Shown piece by piece: positions 39,193-47,909 of a DNA stretch of 64,000 nucleotides; positions within the stretch are counted from its first letter, which is position 1, and the number at the start of each line of letters is the position of its first letter. The translations under genes and the position numbers were made by a program. The notes beneath the pieces were generated by a model, which was given only the letters and a program-made list of their open reading frames with translations, was not told the DNA's origin and made no database searches. This stretch comes from Shewanella sp. HN-41 (GTDB taxonomy: Bacteria; Pseudomonadota; Gammaproteobacteria; Enterobacterales; Shewanellaceae), in contig NZ_AFOZ01000033.1 of the NCBI RefSeq assembly GCF_000217915.1, positions 1 to 64,000 of the forward strand, given 5' to 3'.

Positions 39193-39259
39193 ATTCCCAT
39201 AAAAAATGACTGAAAAAATCGCGAACTCAATGCCAGAGATGAATAGCAAGTTAAGCGCT

Positions 39260-40354
39260 TTACTCTATTGGTGATTTAATCCCATGTGGCGATGAGCGTA
39301 AGTACTGTGGCGGCGCTTTGACCGTTGCACCTAATGTTGCTGCCGCATGCCAAGGCCAATGTGGGTCATAGAGCATAGTGCGAGCGAGCGCGATAGCATC
39401 GGCCTGCCCCTGTGCCAAAATCGTTTCCGCTTTATTGGCATCAGTGATTAACCCCACGGCAATCACAGGCATATTAACCTCAGCTTTAATAGCCTCGGCA
39501 AAAGGCACTTGAAAGTGTTCTGCCACAGGAATGTGTTGCAGTGGACTTAACCCACCAGTACTCACATGGATAAAATCACAATCTCGGGCCTCTAATGCTT
39601 TTGCCAACACTAGGCTTTGGGCTAAATCCCAACCACCAGCGACCCAATCGGTAGCAGTAATCCGCACACCGAGCGCCATTTTAGGCGATATTACCGCCTT
39701 AATTGCATCAAACACGGCCAACAATAGGCTCAGTCGATTCTCTAAACTGCCACCATATTTATCGGTACGTTGGTTCGATAACGGGGATAAAAATTGATGC
39801 AGCAAATAACCGTGGGCAGCATGAATTTCAATCGCATCGAGCCCTAATCGTTCCGCTCTTTGCGCCGAACTGACAAATGCCAATATAAGCTCATCAATCT
39901 CATCGAATGTCATCGCACGGGGTAACGCCACGCCTTCATAAAACGCCAATGCTGAAGGGGCTATCGTCTGCCAACCATTATGTTGGTCGGGGGCAATAGT
40001 GCCGCCACCTTCCCAAGGTTTTCGAGTTGATGCCTTACGCCCCGCATGGGCGAGTTGTATCGCGATAGGCATATTTGAATACTTGCGGATAGATTCGAGG
40101 GTTTTATCTAAGGCAGCCTCCGTTTTGTCATCCCACAGGCCTAAATCGGCATAGGAGATCCGGCCATTGGGCAAAACGGCGGTAGCCTCTAAAATGAGCA
40201 TACCCGCACCCGATAATGCCATGCTCCCTAAGTGAATCGTATGCCAATCGGTTGTTTGGCCATTTTCTGCCGAATACTGACACATAGGCGCAATGATTAT
40301 GCGGTTCGCTAACTTGAGTTGTCCTAAGGTTAAAGGCGAAAATAATAAACTCAT
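39260..40354 (-). CDS. Old yellow enzyme family NADH:flavin oxidoreductase
   Basis: FMN-dependent ene-reductase of the YqjM-like class. The product is about 364 residues. I place the start at the second ATG (MSLLFSPLTLGQLKLANRI), since AAAAGGA lies 6 bases before it but directly abuts the first ATG at 40360. Features include IIAPMCQYSAENGQTTDWH (the YqjM-type Cys near residue 24), QLAHAGRKAS (about 102), the active-site AHGYLLHQFLSPLSNQRTDKYGGSLENR (about 175-202) and the FMN-phosphate region near the C-terminus. It is 27 bases downstream of rfbC on the same strand and probably cotranscribed, although no link in function is obvious. Confidence 0.9.
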   Translation of the reverse strand: MSLLFSPLTLGQLKLANRIIIAPMCQYSAENGQTTDWHTIHLGSMALSGAGMLILEATAVLPNGRISYADLGLWDDKTEAALDKTLESIRKYSNMPIAIQLAHAGRKASTRKPWEGGGTIAPDQHNGWQTIAPSALAFYEGVALPRAMTFDEIDELILAFVSSAQRAERLGLDAIEIHAAHGYLLHQFLSPLSNQRTDKYGGSLENRLSLLLAVFDAIKAVISPKMALGVRITATDWVAGGWDLAQSLVLAKALEARDCDFIHVSTGGLSPLQHIPVAEHFQVPFAEAIKAEVNMPVIAVGLITDANKAETILAQGQADAIALARTMLYDPHWPWHAAATLGATVKAPPQYLRSSPHGIKSPIE

Positions 40355-40387
40355 TGTCATTCCTTTTAATACAAACCCTGATTGATT

Positions 40388-40927
40388 TTATGATGCCGTA
40401 CTGGCGTCGCTATCCCGCGTCGATAAAATTGGTGCGGTAAGCAAAGGCCAATCTATGGCGAAATCGACATGATCCCAAGCAAGCACATATTCATCCTGCG
40501 GCGCGTAATAATCGGTGCAACGGTAAATCACATCGGCATAATCACTCAGCACGTAAAAACCGTGGGCAAAACCGGGTGGGATCCACATTTGCAAATGATT
40601 ATCGGCCGATAATACTCGACCAACCCATTTCCCATAGGTCGATGAGTTTTTACGAATATCCACAGCAACATCGAAAATACTTCCCGCACAAACTCGCACA
40701 AGTTTGCCCTGGGGTTGCAGCAATTGATAATGTAACCCCCGCAGGACATTTTGCTGCGATCGGCTGTGATTCTCCTGGACAAAAACAGGGGCTGGGAGGC
40801 CTCGATTGGCAAGGCAATCATCAAAATAGGATTGCCTAAAGGTTTCCATAAAAAAGCCGCGTTCATCACCAAATACCTGGGGCTCAAATACCAGCACCTC
40901 TGCTAGCTCAGTTTCAATACACTTCAT
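40388..40927 (-). CDS. rfbC: dTDP-4-dehydrorhamnose 3,5-epimerase
   Basis: Third enzyme of dTDP-L-rhamnose synthesis, cytoplasmic. The 179 residues show [15 protein letters not shown] (about 18-32), the active-site [17 protein letters not shown] (about 60-76) with its His, [15 protein letters not shown] (about 84-98) and [13 protein letters not shown] (about 112-124). It overlaps the end of rfbA by 14 bases. rfbB and rfbD are not in this window. Confidence 0.95.
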   Translation of the reverse strand: MKCIETELAEVLVFEPQVFGDERGFFMETFRQSYFDDCLANRGLPAPVFVQENHSRSQQNVLRGLHYQLLQPQGKLVRVCAGSIFDVAVDIRKNSSTYGKWVGRVLSADNHLQMWIPPGFAHGFYVLSDYADVIYRCTDYYAPQDEYVLAWDHVDFAIDWPLLTAPILSTRDSDASTAS

Positions 40928-41804
40928 TAAATACCTGTTTATTAAGCAGTCCTAATAAATACTCACCATAACCACTTTTCAATAAAGGTTGCGCTAATGC
41001 TTGTAGCTGTTCAGCATTAATCCAGCCGAGATAAAATGCTGTTTCTTCAGGGCAATTGATTTTTAGCCCTTGCCGTTTTTCGATCGCGGCAACAAATTGT
41101 GTTGCTTCAGCCATAGCGTCGGGCGTCCCAGTATCAAGCCAGGCGGTTCCTCGCCCCATAATCTCAACCTGTAGCTCACCTAAACTCAAATAGCGACTGA
41201 TCACATCGACAATCTCCAACTCTCCCCGCGCCGAAGGATGCACACTCTTGGCAAAATCACAGGCTCGACTATCAAAAAAATACAATCCAGGGATCGCATA
41301 GGAAGACCGCGCCGCTAAGGGTTTTTCTTCGATTGAAATGGCTTTCCCTAAGTGATCAAATTCAACGACACCATAGGCATTAGGGTTGGCGACATGATAG
41401 CCAAAGACAGTCGCACCCGATTGCATTTGTAATGCTTTCTGTAGGTTTGCGCTAAGATGCTGACCATAAAATAAGTTATCACCTAAGATGAACGCACATG
41501 ATTTACCTGCTAAAAAGGACTCGGCAATCATTAATGCCTCAGCCAACCCCTTTGGCGCCAACTGCTCGGCATACTCGAGTCTAATCCCCCAACGGGTACC
41601 ATCCCCTAACAGGGCTCGGAAAAGAGGCAAATCATGGGGAGTGCAAATGATCAATATTTCCCGAATACCGGCCTGCATTAGGGTGACAAGGGGATAATAA
41701 ATCATAGGTTTATCATAGATTGGCAGCAGTTGCTTACACACAACCTGCGTCATAGGATATAGCCGAGAGCCAGTGCCACCCGCCAGTAAAATGCCTTTTC
41801 TCAT
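40914..41804 (-). CDS. rfbA: Glucose-1-phosphate thymidylyltransferase
   Basis: First enzyme of dTDP-rhamnose synthesis (dTTP + glucose-1-phosphate). I start at ATG 41804 ([19 protein letters not shown]), giving 296 residues; sequence upstream to 41882 is in frame but does not resemble the family. The nucleotide-binding loop [17 protein letters not shown] (about 110) and EEKP (about 160) are all visible. First gene of rfbA-rfbC, probably with the old yellow enzyme gene downstream. A heptanucleotide repeat lies about 90 bases upstream of the start. Confidence 0.94.
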   Translation of the reverse strand: MRKGILLAGGTGSRLYPMTQVVCKQLLPIYDKPMIYYPLVTLMQAGIREILIICTPHDLPLFRALLGDGTRWGIRLEYAEQLAPKGLAEALMIAESFLAGKSCAFILGDNLFYGQHLSANLQKALQMQSGATVFGYHVANPNAYGVVEFDHLGKAISIEEKPLAARSSYAIPGLYFFDSRACDFAKSVHPSARGELEIVDVISRYLSLGELQVEIMGRGTAWLDTGTPDAMAEATQFVAAIEKRQGLKINCPEETAFYLGWINAEQLQALAQPLLKSGYGEYLLGLLNKQVFNEVY

Positions 41805-41890
41805 TGATATATCTAGGATTAGTGAATCAACTGAAGTGCAAAGATTGTAGCATACAAACGCAGGGAAAAGCAGACTAACCAAAGGCCTAG

Positions 41891-41936
41891 CTAGGTTCTA
41901 GGTTCTAGGTTCTAGGTTCTAGGTTCTAGGTTCTAG
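41891..41936. repeat. Heptanucleotide tandem repeat (CTAGGTT), 6.6 copies
   Basis: Six perfect CTAGGTT units (41891-41932) plus CTAG. It is between rfbA and the histidine kinase gene and abuts the left end of a dispersed structured repeat. CTAG-containing fragments recur in that repeat. Same unit length as the TCCGTTA array at 29423 but a different sequence. Confidence 0.92.
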
Positions 41937-41974
41937 CAGCGTAGCGTTCTAGCAGTTGCGCAGCAATGTCCTAG

Positions 41975-42098
41975 ATTACAGAACACTTCGTTTACGGTTG
42001 ACGGAACACTCGCAAGCTCACTCACCGTCAGGGCGAAGTCCGTGCTGTACACCGTAAGTCACGCAGTGACGTTCTGTAGCCGCAAAGCGGCGTTCCTA
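41975..42098 (+). repeat. Structured intergenic repeat, copy A
   Basis: About 125 bp shared in pattern with copies near 44391 and 45226. Blocks: GAACACTTCGTTTACGG (41981-41997), TCGCAAGCTCAC near 42011, CCGTCAGGGCGAAGTCCGT (42025-42043), the hairpin GTCAC-GCA-GTGAC (42058-42070) and the hairpin GCCGC-AAA-GCGGC (42079-42091). It fills most of the 344-base gap between rfbA and the kinase gene; no gene is supported there. Confidence 0.75.
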
Positions 42099-42148
42099 GA
42101 TTCTAAAGCGAAGAGTCCAAGTCTCTCACGGGTCGAAGGTCGTCCTAT

Positions 42149-43510
42149 TTACCGCTCTGGGATCTGAATTTCGACTTTTACCCCTTGATTGGGATGGGAA
42201 GTAAGCAAAATACTGCCATTTAATTTCTGAGTCACCAGATTATAAATAATGGACATGCCAAGCCCTGTGCCGCCGTCCTTACGCGCGGTAGTGAAAAAGG
42301 GCTCAAACGCCTTCGCCTTAATCTCATCGGACATACCCACACCGTTATCCTGATACATCATTCGAATTTGTTGATTGAACTTGTCAACCCGAACAGTGAT
42401 TTCTTTATCTCCATAAAAATCATCAGGAAAACCATGGCGAAAGCTATTTGCCACTAAGTTAGTAAATATTTGGGCAATCGCACCGGGATAAGACTCGATG
42501 AAAATATTGTCATCCAACTCAACGGTTAAGGTGATATTTTTCTTACGCATTAAAGGTTTTAGTGAACTAAAAATTTGGAATATATAAGCCTTTAGATTAA
42601 AACGTTCCCGCTCCAGGACTGATTGATCGGCCGCAGTACGTTTAAAATTATGTACAAGCTCAACTGCCCTCGAAAGATTACGTTCGATTAACCCTAAGCC
42701 ATCTTGCATGGTATTGATAAAACTTAAAAATTTATCTTCATCCAGCTCATTACGCTCAAAAAATCCCTTCAATAATGCCAGCTCATCTAAACAATGGGTC
42801 ACCGACGTCACCGCAATCCCCAATGGCGTATTCACTTCATGAGTAACCCCTGCGACTAAGCTTCCGAGTGCAGCCATTTTTTCGTTCTCGACGAGATGAC
42901 TTTGGGTTGCGCTCAGATTAGCTAATGCCGCCTCTAACTCTTTTGTTCTATGCTCAACTTGGTTTTCAAGATCTGCATTGATTGCCTTTAATTGTTGTTG
43001 ATAATCAAAAATTTCCTTAGCACTCATTGCGCGTGCAAACAAATCGGCTAGCGCGGAAGCAAATACTCTTTCATCCCGAGTCCACTCACGGGGCTCACCT
43101 TGATGTTCTGAGCAAATAATCCCAACCATCTTGCCACGGTGGCGTATCGGGCTATCTAACATTGAAGTGATGTGATTTGGCAGTAGATACCCAGTCAAAA
43201 ACTCATGGGTGGCAAGATCCGTTTGTGTGCTATTAGCAACTATGGTGCGTTCTGTATCTAACAAGCTGAAATAATGAGGATATTGGGTGCGGGTTATTGC
43301 TAATGGCTCCTGTACGCGCGCATTGTCGAGCAGAAAAAAACACTGGATACTTTGGTGATCTCCACTCCACAACCAAATCCCCGCACGGGAAATATTAAGC
43401 CCCTTGCAGACAGATGACACAATCAACTGCGATGCCTGTGTTAAATCCCCCTGATCAATCACTTGGGACTTACTCACATCGAATAGGATTTTGTCTAACA
43501 TGCGCGTCAT
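42149..43510 (-). CDS. Soluble GAF-domain sensor histidine kinase
   Basis: A 453-residue cytoplasmic sensor kinase without membrane segments. It has a GAF domain (about 20-160, ending in [31 protein letters not shown]), a coiled coil (about 165-205, [18 protein letters not shown]), an HisKA-type phosphoacceptor region [24 protein letters not shown] (His about 222), and an ATPase domain with [18 protein letters not shown] and [13 protein letters not shown]. No response regulator is adjacent, so its partner is unknown. It lies between repeat copies A and B. Confidence 0.9.
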   Translation of the reverse strand: MTRMLDKILFDVSKSQVIDQGDLTQASQLIVSSVCKGLNISRAGIWLWSGDHQSIQCFFLLDNARVQEPLAITRTQYPHYFSLLDTERTIVANSTQTDLATHEFLTGYLLPNHITSMLDSPIRHRGKMVGIICSEHQGEPREWTRDERVFASALADLFARAMSAKEIFDYQQQLKAINADLENQVEHRTKELEAALANLSATQSHLVENEKMAALGSLVAGVTHEVNTPLGIAVTSVTHCLDELALLKGFFERNELDEDKFLSFINTMQDGLGLIERNLSRAVELVHNFKRTAADQSVLERERFNLKAYIFQIFSSLKPLMRKKNITLTVELDDNIFIESYPGAIAQIFTNLVANSFRHGFPDDFYGDKEITVRVDKFNQQIRMMYQDNGVGMSDEIKAKAFEPFFTTARKDGGTGLGMSIIYNLVTQKLNGSILLTSHPNQGVKVEIQIPER

Positions 43511-43927
43511 AATAATATTGATCCACCTAAAGATTCTGTATTGTTTTGGGATAACGCCACAACTCCACCTCTCAAGCGCTAAGAGACAGTTTTTAGTATA
43601 GATTCAATCTAGAAAGTGATGAGGGTATGTTGATGTTTTGAGATTAAATTTTGTTCGTTCTAGCAAGTTTATGCTCGCGGGATGAGGAGTGAAGTGTCGT
43701 TATACAACCCAAAGAACGAACCATTCTGTGAAAAAAATCAGTACAAGAGCCTGTCATCACGACAACAATTTACCTTCACCAAGGGTAACTCCATCGGCGA
43801 AATAAACAATAAAAATGCAATTAACACATTGTTATAACATGATAATAAGAGAAGTTTGGCTCAATATATTTTGCCGAGTATGATAACAACCAACATGTTA
43901 GGTTTTATTCAAAAAATGGGATCGAGT
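43511..43927. other. Intergenic region, no gene supported
   Basis: This gap lies between the divergent kinase and nlpE-like genes. It is AT-rich toward nlpE. An in-frame extension of nlpE from 43856 exists but looks non-coding. I found no clear promoter, terminator or repeat copy here. Confidence 0.4.
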
Positions 43928-44353
43928 ATGAACAAATCACTCTTCATCATAGCTCTTTTCACGCTGCTCACTACAGCCTGCTCAGAGCCAGCACAGCCAA
44001 GTGTAAATGCAGCGGCACAAACAAAACCCCTTGGCGACACCAACAAAAATGCACTCGACTGGCCCGGTGAATATGAAGGAGTCGTTCCCTGCGCAAGCTG
44101 TGAGGGGATCCAAACCCATATCAGCCTGCGGGCTGATAACAGCTTCGAACTAAAAACCGTTTATTTAGGCAAAGATGACCGGATTTTCAAAGTGACAGGC
44201 ACCGCCGTTTGGGATGCGCAAGGGCGCAACATCACTCTCTCCGAGGGTAGCCAATATTTAGTCGGTGAAAATCAACTCATAATGTTAGACACTGAAGGCA
44301 AACGCATTACCGGCGAACTTGCCGAACACTATGTATTGAAGAAGAAAGATTGA
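43928..44353 (+). CDS. NlpE-like outer-membrane lipoprotein
   Basis: A 141-residue lipoprotein (signal MNKSLFIIALFTLLTTACSEP, lipid Cys about 18) of the NlpE N-terminal-domain family, linked in E. coli to copper resistance and surface sensing by Cpx. The diagnostic segment is WPGEYEGVVPCASCEGIQTHISL (about 44-66) with a CxxC motif, followed by the beta strands GTAVWDAQGRNITL and QLIMLDTEGKRITG. It is shorter than E. coli NlpE because the second domain is absent. Start at ATG 43928 because the signal peptide begins there. Confidence 0.82.
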   Translation: MNKSLFIIALFTLLTTACSEPAQPSVNAAAQTKPLGDTNKNALDWPGEYEGVVPCASCEGIQTHISLRADNSFELKTVYLGKDDRIFKVTGTAVWDAQGRNITLSEGSQYLVGENQLIMLDTEGKRITGELAEHYVLKKKD

Positions 44354-44390
44354 TAAGAATAGATCGCCGGAAAAGAGGAATGCGGTGCTT

Positions 44391-44517
44391 ACAGAACACT
44401 GAGTTCACTGATAACAGCATGTTCGCAAGCTCACATTGCTAAATCGTTGTTTTTAATCGTAAGGGCGAAGCCCGTGTCGTTATGCGAAGACGCTCTGTAG
44501 CTGCAAAGCAGCGTCCT
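44391..44517 (+). repeat. Structured intergenic repeat, copy B
   Basis: The most divergent of three copies. Shared blocks: TTACAGAACACT (near 44391), TCGCAAGCTCAC (near 44422), AGGGCGAAGCCCGTG (near 44462) and the final hairpin GCTGC-AAA-GCAGC (44500-44512). Both arms of that hairpin differ from copy A by a paired change (C-G to T-A), so pairing is kept. It fills the gap between the nlpE-like and hutD genes. Confidence 0.7.
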
Positions 44518-44549
44518 AACTCTGCGCTTTCAAGCCATGTAATAAAGGA

Positions 44550-45200
44550 ATGATCTTGATAAAAAACATGCAACTTATTCGCTATCGAGAATGCCCATCA
44601 ACACCATGGAAAAATGGCGGAGGAAGTACCAAACAATTACTTATTTCCCCAACCAATGCGGATTTATCTAATTTTGATTATCGGATAAGCATAGCAAGGG
44701 TTTCGAGTAGCGGCCCTTTCTCACAATTTATCGACATAGATAGGCAACTATGCTTGCTCGAAGGTGCAGGACTTAGACTGTATATTCAAGGGGATAATTT
44801 CGGTAGTGCCGCCATATTAACTCCCAATGATGCCCCTTTTAATTTTAGGGGGGAAACACAAATTGAGAGCCAATTACTGGATGACCAAGTTCTCGATTTT
44901 AATGTTATGACCAAACGAGGCAGATACAGCTCCAATATCGAAAAAATTTACATTAACGACACTTTTATCTATGGCTCAAACAGAAACACGCTCGGCACTA
45001 CACAGGAGCAAACCGTTTGCATACCACTGCAATTACTCTTGTGTTTAGAACCCGTTATATGGGACCAGAATGGCCATTTAACCCAGCTTGAACGCTACGA
45101 TTTATTGCTCTGCCCCCATGGCGAATCACTCAATTTCAAAAGCGATAACCCAACCCAATGGCTCCACATTACCCTTAGCAGGAGCAAAGCGACATCCTAG
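44550..45200 (+). CDS. HutD/Ves-family protein
   Basis: A 216-residue cupin-fold protein of the HutD/Ves family, often encoded in histidine-utilisation loci but here alone. The family opening MQLIRYRECPSTPWKNGGGSTKQLLISP, with the WKNGGG motif, is clear, as is the second segment RISIARVSSSGPFSQFIDIDRQLCLLEG. ATG 44550 has AAAGGA too close; the TTG at 44556 or the ATG at 44568 may be the real start. Function in the cell is not established. Flanked on both sides by copies of the structured repeat. Confidence 0.83.
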   Translation: MILIKNMQLIRYRECPSTPWKNGGGSTKQLLISPTNADLSNFDYRISIARVSSSGPFSQFIDIDRQLCLLEGAGLRLYIQGDNFGSAAILTPNDAPFNFRGETQIESQLLDDQVLDFNVMTKRGRYSSNIEKIYINDTFIYGSNRNTLGTTQEQTVCIPLQLLLCLEPVIWDQNGHLTQLERYDLLLCPHGESLNFKSDNPTQWLHITLSRSKATS

Positions 45201-45225
45201 AAGTGGCGAAACAAGGTTCCTCGAT

Positions 45226-45352
45226 GACTGAACACTTCGTTTACGGATACGGATTACTAAACACTTGCAAGCTAGCTTCCCGTCAGGGTGAAGTCCGTTC
45301 TGTTATCCGAGAGTCATGCAGTGACGTTTTGTAGCCGCAAAGCAGCATGCCT
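45226..45352 (+). repeat. Structured intergenic repeat, copy C
   Basis: It shares with copy A the identical block GAACACTTCGTTTACGG (45230-45246), CCGTCAGGG-x-GAAGTCCGT (45280-45298, one difference), GTCAxGCAGTGACGTT (45313-45328) and TGTAGCCGCAAAGC (45330-45343). The last hairpin has one C-A mismatch. It lies in the 486-base hutD-DUF255 gap. The rest of that gap (45353-45686) has no gene; an inverted repeat CATTGAC (45604-45610)/GTCAATG (45632-45638) is the only structure noticed. Confidence 0.78.
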
Positions 45353-45686
45353 AGACCCTAACAGCGAGTTTGCGAGTGTCCGAGAAGCTCAACTTCCTAG
45401 GTATAACACTTCCTCAAAAAGGATATTAAGACGAAACCAGTCGTACAACCTAGTTAGCTTCTAACACCAATGTTAATTTGATTTTACCCAATGCGGCTAC
45501 ACCTAACGGACAAACTCGAATCGACCATAGTGATAAACCCCAAACATGAGGGGTAAAAGAACTAACGCCTATGGCAGTGAAAACAACATAATTTAGCCGT
45601 AGGCATTGACTGGCGGCTAGCACGAGGGCTTGTCAATGTCTAACCAGTATGATCTAACCAAATCCCCCATCTATACAACATCTCAA

Positions 45687-47909
45687 TTAAAGCAATAAGA
45701 TAATAGTTTCAGGTAATAAGCAGAGCTTGTCTGAACAGGCCTGTAGCCGTACTTTTACCTTGATAGGGCCAGATATGTTCACTGATGAAGTGGACGTCGA
45801 GCGCAAAAGGATGCTTGTTTGATCGTCATATAACTTCAAGAGTGACTGACTAAAGCCTAGTTGCCGAAGCTGTGGACTGGGATAGTCAATCTCGAAAACA
45901 GCAGTGTCGCCTACCACTTCAACTTCAGTCGCGATCAGTTTTTCATCGGCACTAGGATTGGCATTTACATGCCAACCAGGCTCTAAATCGAGTTTAACCT
46001 CCAGATGGTCCCCACGACGAACCAGTGAAACCTTTCCATGTCCTTTCGCAAAATAAGATGCCCGCAAAACTGGGCTATAGGTTTGCTGTGCGACTGCCGC
46101 CCAAAAACTATAATTGCCTTCGATATCATCGGATTTCGAGCTATGATTTTTTATCAGTTGATTCGCAATCGTTCGATATTCCTTGCTGCCCAAGTTCCTG
46201 TGCCCTAAAGCCATCGCTTGATAAACGCTCGAGTAGGCCGACGGCAACTCCCCATCGTTACTCAATTCCTGCAACGTTTCAAAGCGATAATCTTGAATCA
46301 ATGCATCTAACAACCAAACGGCTCGTTCTCTAATGGAAAACCTATTAGCATGTTCAGCAGAAGTCTGTTGGACAAGGTGAGATTGATACGTGGTTTGATA
46401 CAGACTCAAGTTAAGTAATGCTTTGGCAAACCAACCATAATCTTCAGACGTCGCCTCAATGCTGGCTCGTCCTTGGAAAACAATTCGGTGCAGCTTGTTA
46501 TTATGACGCGCCTTCTGCCAAAGTTGATCGGCAATATCTGAGGCTGTCGCTAAGAATTGCTCATTGTTCGTCACCTGATAAGCATCAACCAATGCATCAA
46601 TATACATCGCATTCCAACTGACGATGATTTTCTCATCGACTAGGGGCGTAACATTTTGATGGCGTAACACGACCAACTTCTGGTGCAGTTGATTATCGCG
46701 CCAATCCATGTCTAAATTTGCTAAGGCCACTAAACTCGGCTGACTATTGGCATAAAAATTAAACCCTCCATCTGATAACAATGGTTGGTCAGTCTCATTA
46801 AAACGGTAATAGCTTCCCTCTCCTCCATCAGAAATAGCTGACATTGCAGATGAGCGGCCATAAGGTTGATATAAAAAACTGTCGACCCAGTTGATCGTTT
46901 GCTCCATCGCTGCTAGATACTGAGGTTTAGCCGTAATGAGATAGAGGCGTGCAAGTACTTTGATCATAAATGCTTGTGTGTAAAGCATCTTTTCAAAATG
47001 AGGTTGTTGCCACAATCCATCTACAGCATAACGATGAAAACCGCCTTCGATGGCATCATAGGTCGGGCTCAATAAAATAGTGTCGACATGCTGTGTTACC
47101 ACATCAATAATGCGCTCATCGCCATAGGTAAGATATTGTTCTAATAACCCCAACAACCAATATTCTCGAAGGAATCTTGGACCACTGCGACGAGCTTCAT
47201 CCGCCAAAGTGTTTAATCGTTTAGCATTGAGCTCACGAATGACAATATTTGGCTCTAAATGATTAGAACTCACGGAATTAAGAGGTGAAGCTAACTGTGC
47301 CGATATACTATCCGCAACAGCGAGCAAAGATTTAGGACTGGTTTGCCAGCGCTGACTTAGGGCGCTAATCACCTTAACAAACTGACTTTCGGGAAGGTAA
47401 GAATCCACCCAGATGACCTTACCTTGCGGCGTTAAGATCACATTAATTGGCCAACCAGCCTCTCCCTTTACCAGCTCTAAAGCAAGCTTGTAACGGTTAT
47501 CAACCAATGGCCATTGTTCGCGGTCGACTTTAATGCTCACAAAATGCCGATTTAGTATGGCAGCCACCGCTTCAGAATTAAAACTTTCCTGTGCCATCAC
47601 ATGACACCAATGACAAGTTGCATAACCGATAGAGATAAATATCAGTTTATTCTCACTAGCAAACGCTTGCTCGAAACTGGCTTGCCACTGCAACCAATTG
47701 ACGGGTTGTAACGAATGACTCAGTAAATAGGGTGATTCAGCGGCAATTAACGAATTAACGTATTTCGGTTGGCCATTTTCTTTGATCGCGCTATCGAGAA
47801 TATTCCGCTCATTGAGCCAACCACGCCTAGCTTCAAAAAGTGAAGAATAACTATCGGCGATAGTGCTGTAACTGAACAGCACTATCGATAGCAAAAATAA
47901 ACGCATCAC
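45687..47909 (-). CDS. Exported DUF255 thioredoxin-fold protein with DsbD-N-like C-terminus
   Basis: A 740-residue exported protein (signal peptide [20 protein letters not shown]). Residues about 48-170 are a DUF255/YyaL-type thioredoxin domain with [17 protein letters not shown] and the redox motif CHWCH. The middle (about 200-600) is an alpha/alpha-barrel-like region resembling the glycosidase-like half of YyaL/SSP411 proteins ([37 protein letters not shown]). The C-terminal 110 residues ([31 protein letters not shown]) resemble the N-terminal domain of DsbD. It overlaps the end of the CRTAC1-type gene by 4 bases, so the two are coupled. Substrate unknown. Confidence 0.82.
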   Translation of the reverse strand: MMRLFLLSIVLFSYSTIADSYSSLFEARRGWLNERNILDSAIKENGQPKYVNSLIAAESPYLLSHSLQPVNWLQWQASFEQAFASENKLIFISIGYATCHWCHVMAQESFNSEAVAAILNRHFVSIKVDREQWPLVDNRYKLALELVKGEAGWPINVILTPQGKVIWVDSYLPESQFVKVISALSQRWQTSPKSLLAVADSISAQLASPLNSVSSNHLEPNIVIRELNAKRLNTLADEARRSGPRFLREYWLLGLLEQYLTYGDERIIDVVTQHVDTILLSPTYDAIEGGFHRYAVDGLWQQPHFEKMLYTQAFMIKVLARLYLITAKPQYLAAMEQTINWVDSFLYQPYGRSSAMSAISDGGEGSYYRFNETDQPLLSDGGFNFYANSQPSLVALANLDMDWRDNQLHQKLVVLRHQNVTPLVDEKIIVSWNAMYIDALVDAYQVTNNEQFLATASDIADQLWQKARHNNKLHRIVFQGRASIEATSEDYGWFAKALLNLSLYQTTYQSHLVQQTSAEHANRFSIRERAVWLLDALIQDYRFETLQELSNDGELPSAYSSVYQAMALGHRNLGSKEYRTIANQLIKNHSSKSDDIEGNYSFWAAVAQQTYSPVLRASYFAKGHGKVSLVRRGDHLEVKLDLEPGWHVNANPSADEKLIATEVEVVGDTAVFEIDYPSPQLRQLGFSQSLLKLYDDQTSILLRSTSTSSVNISGPIKVKVRLQACSDKLCLLPETIILLL

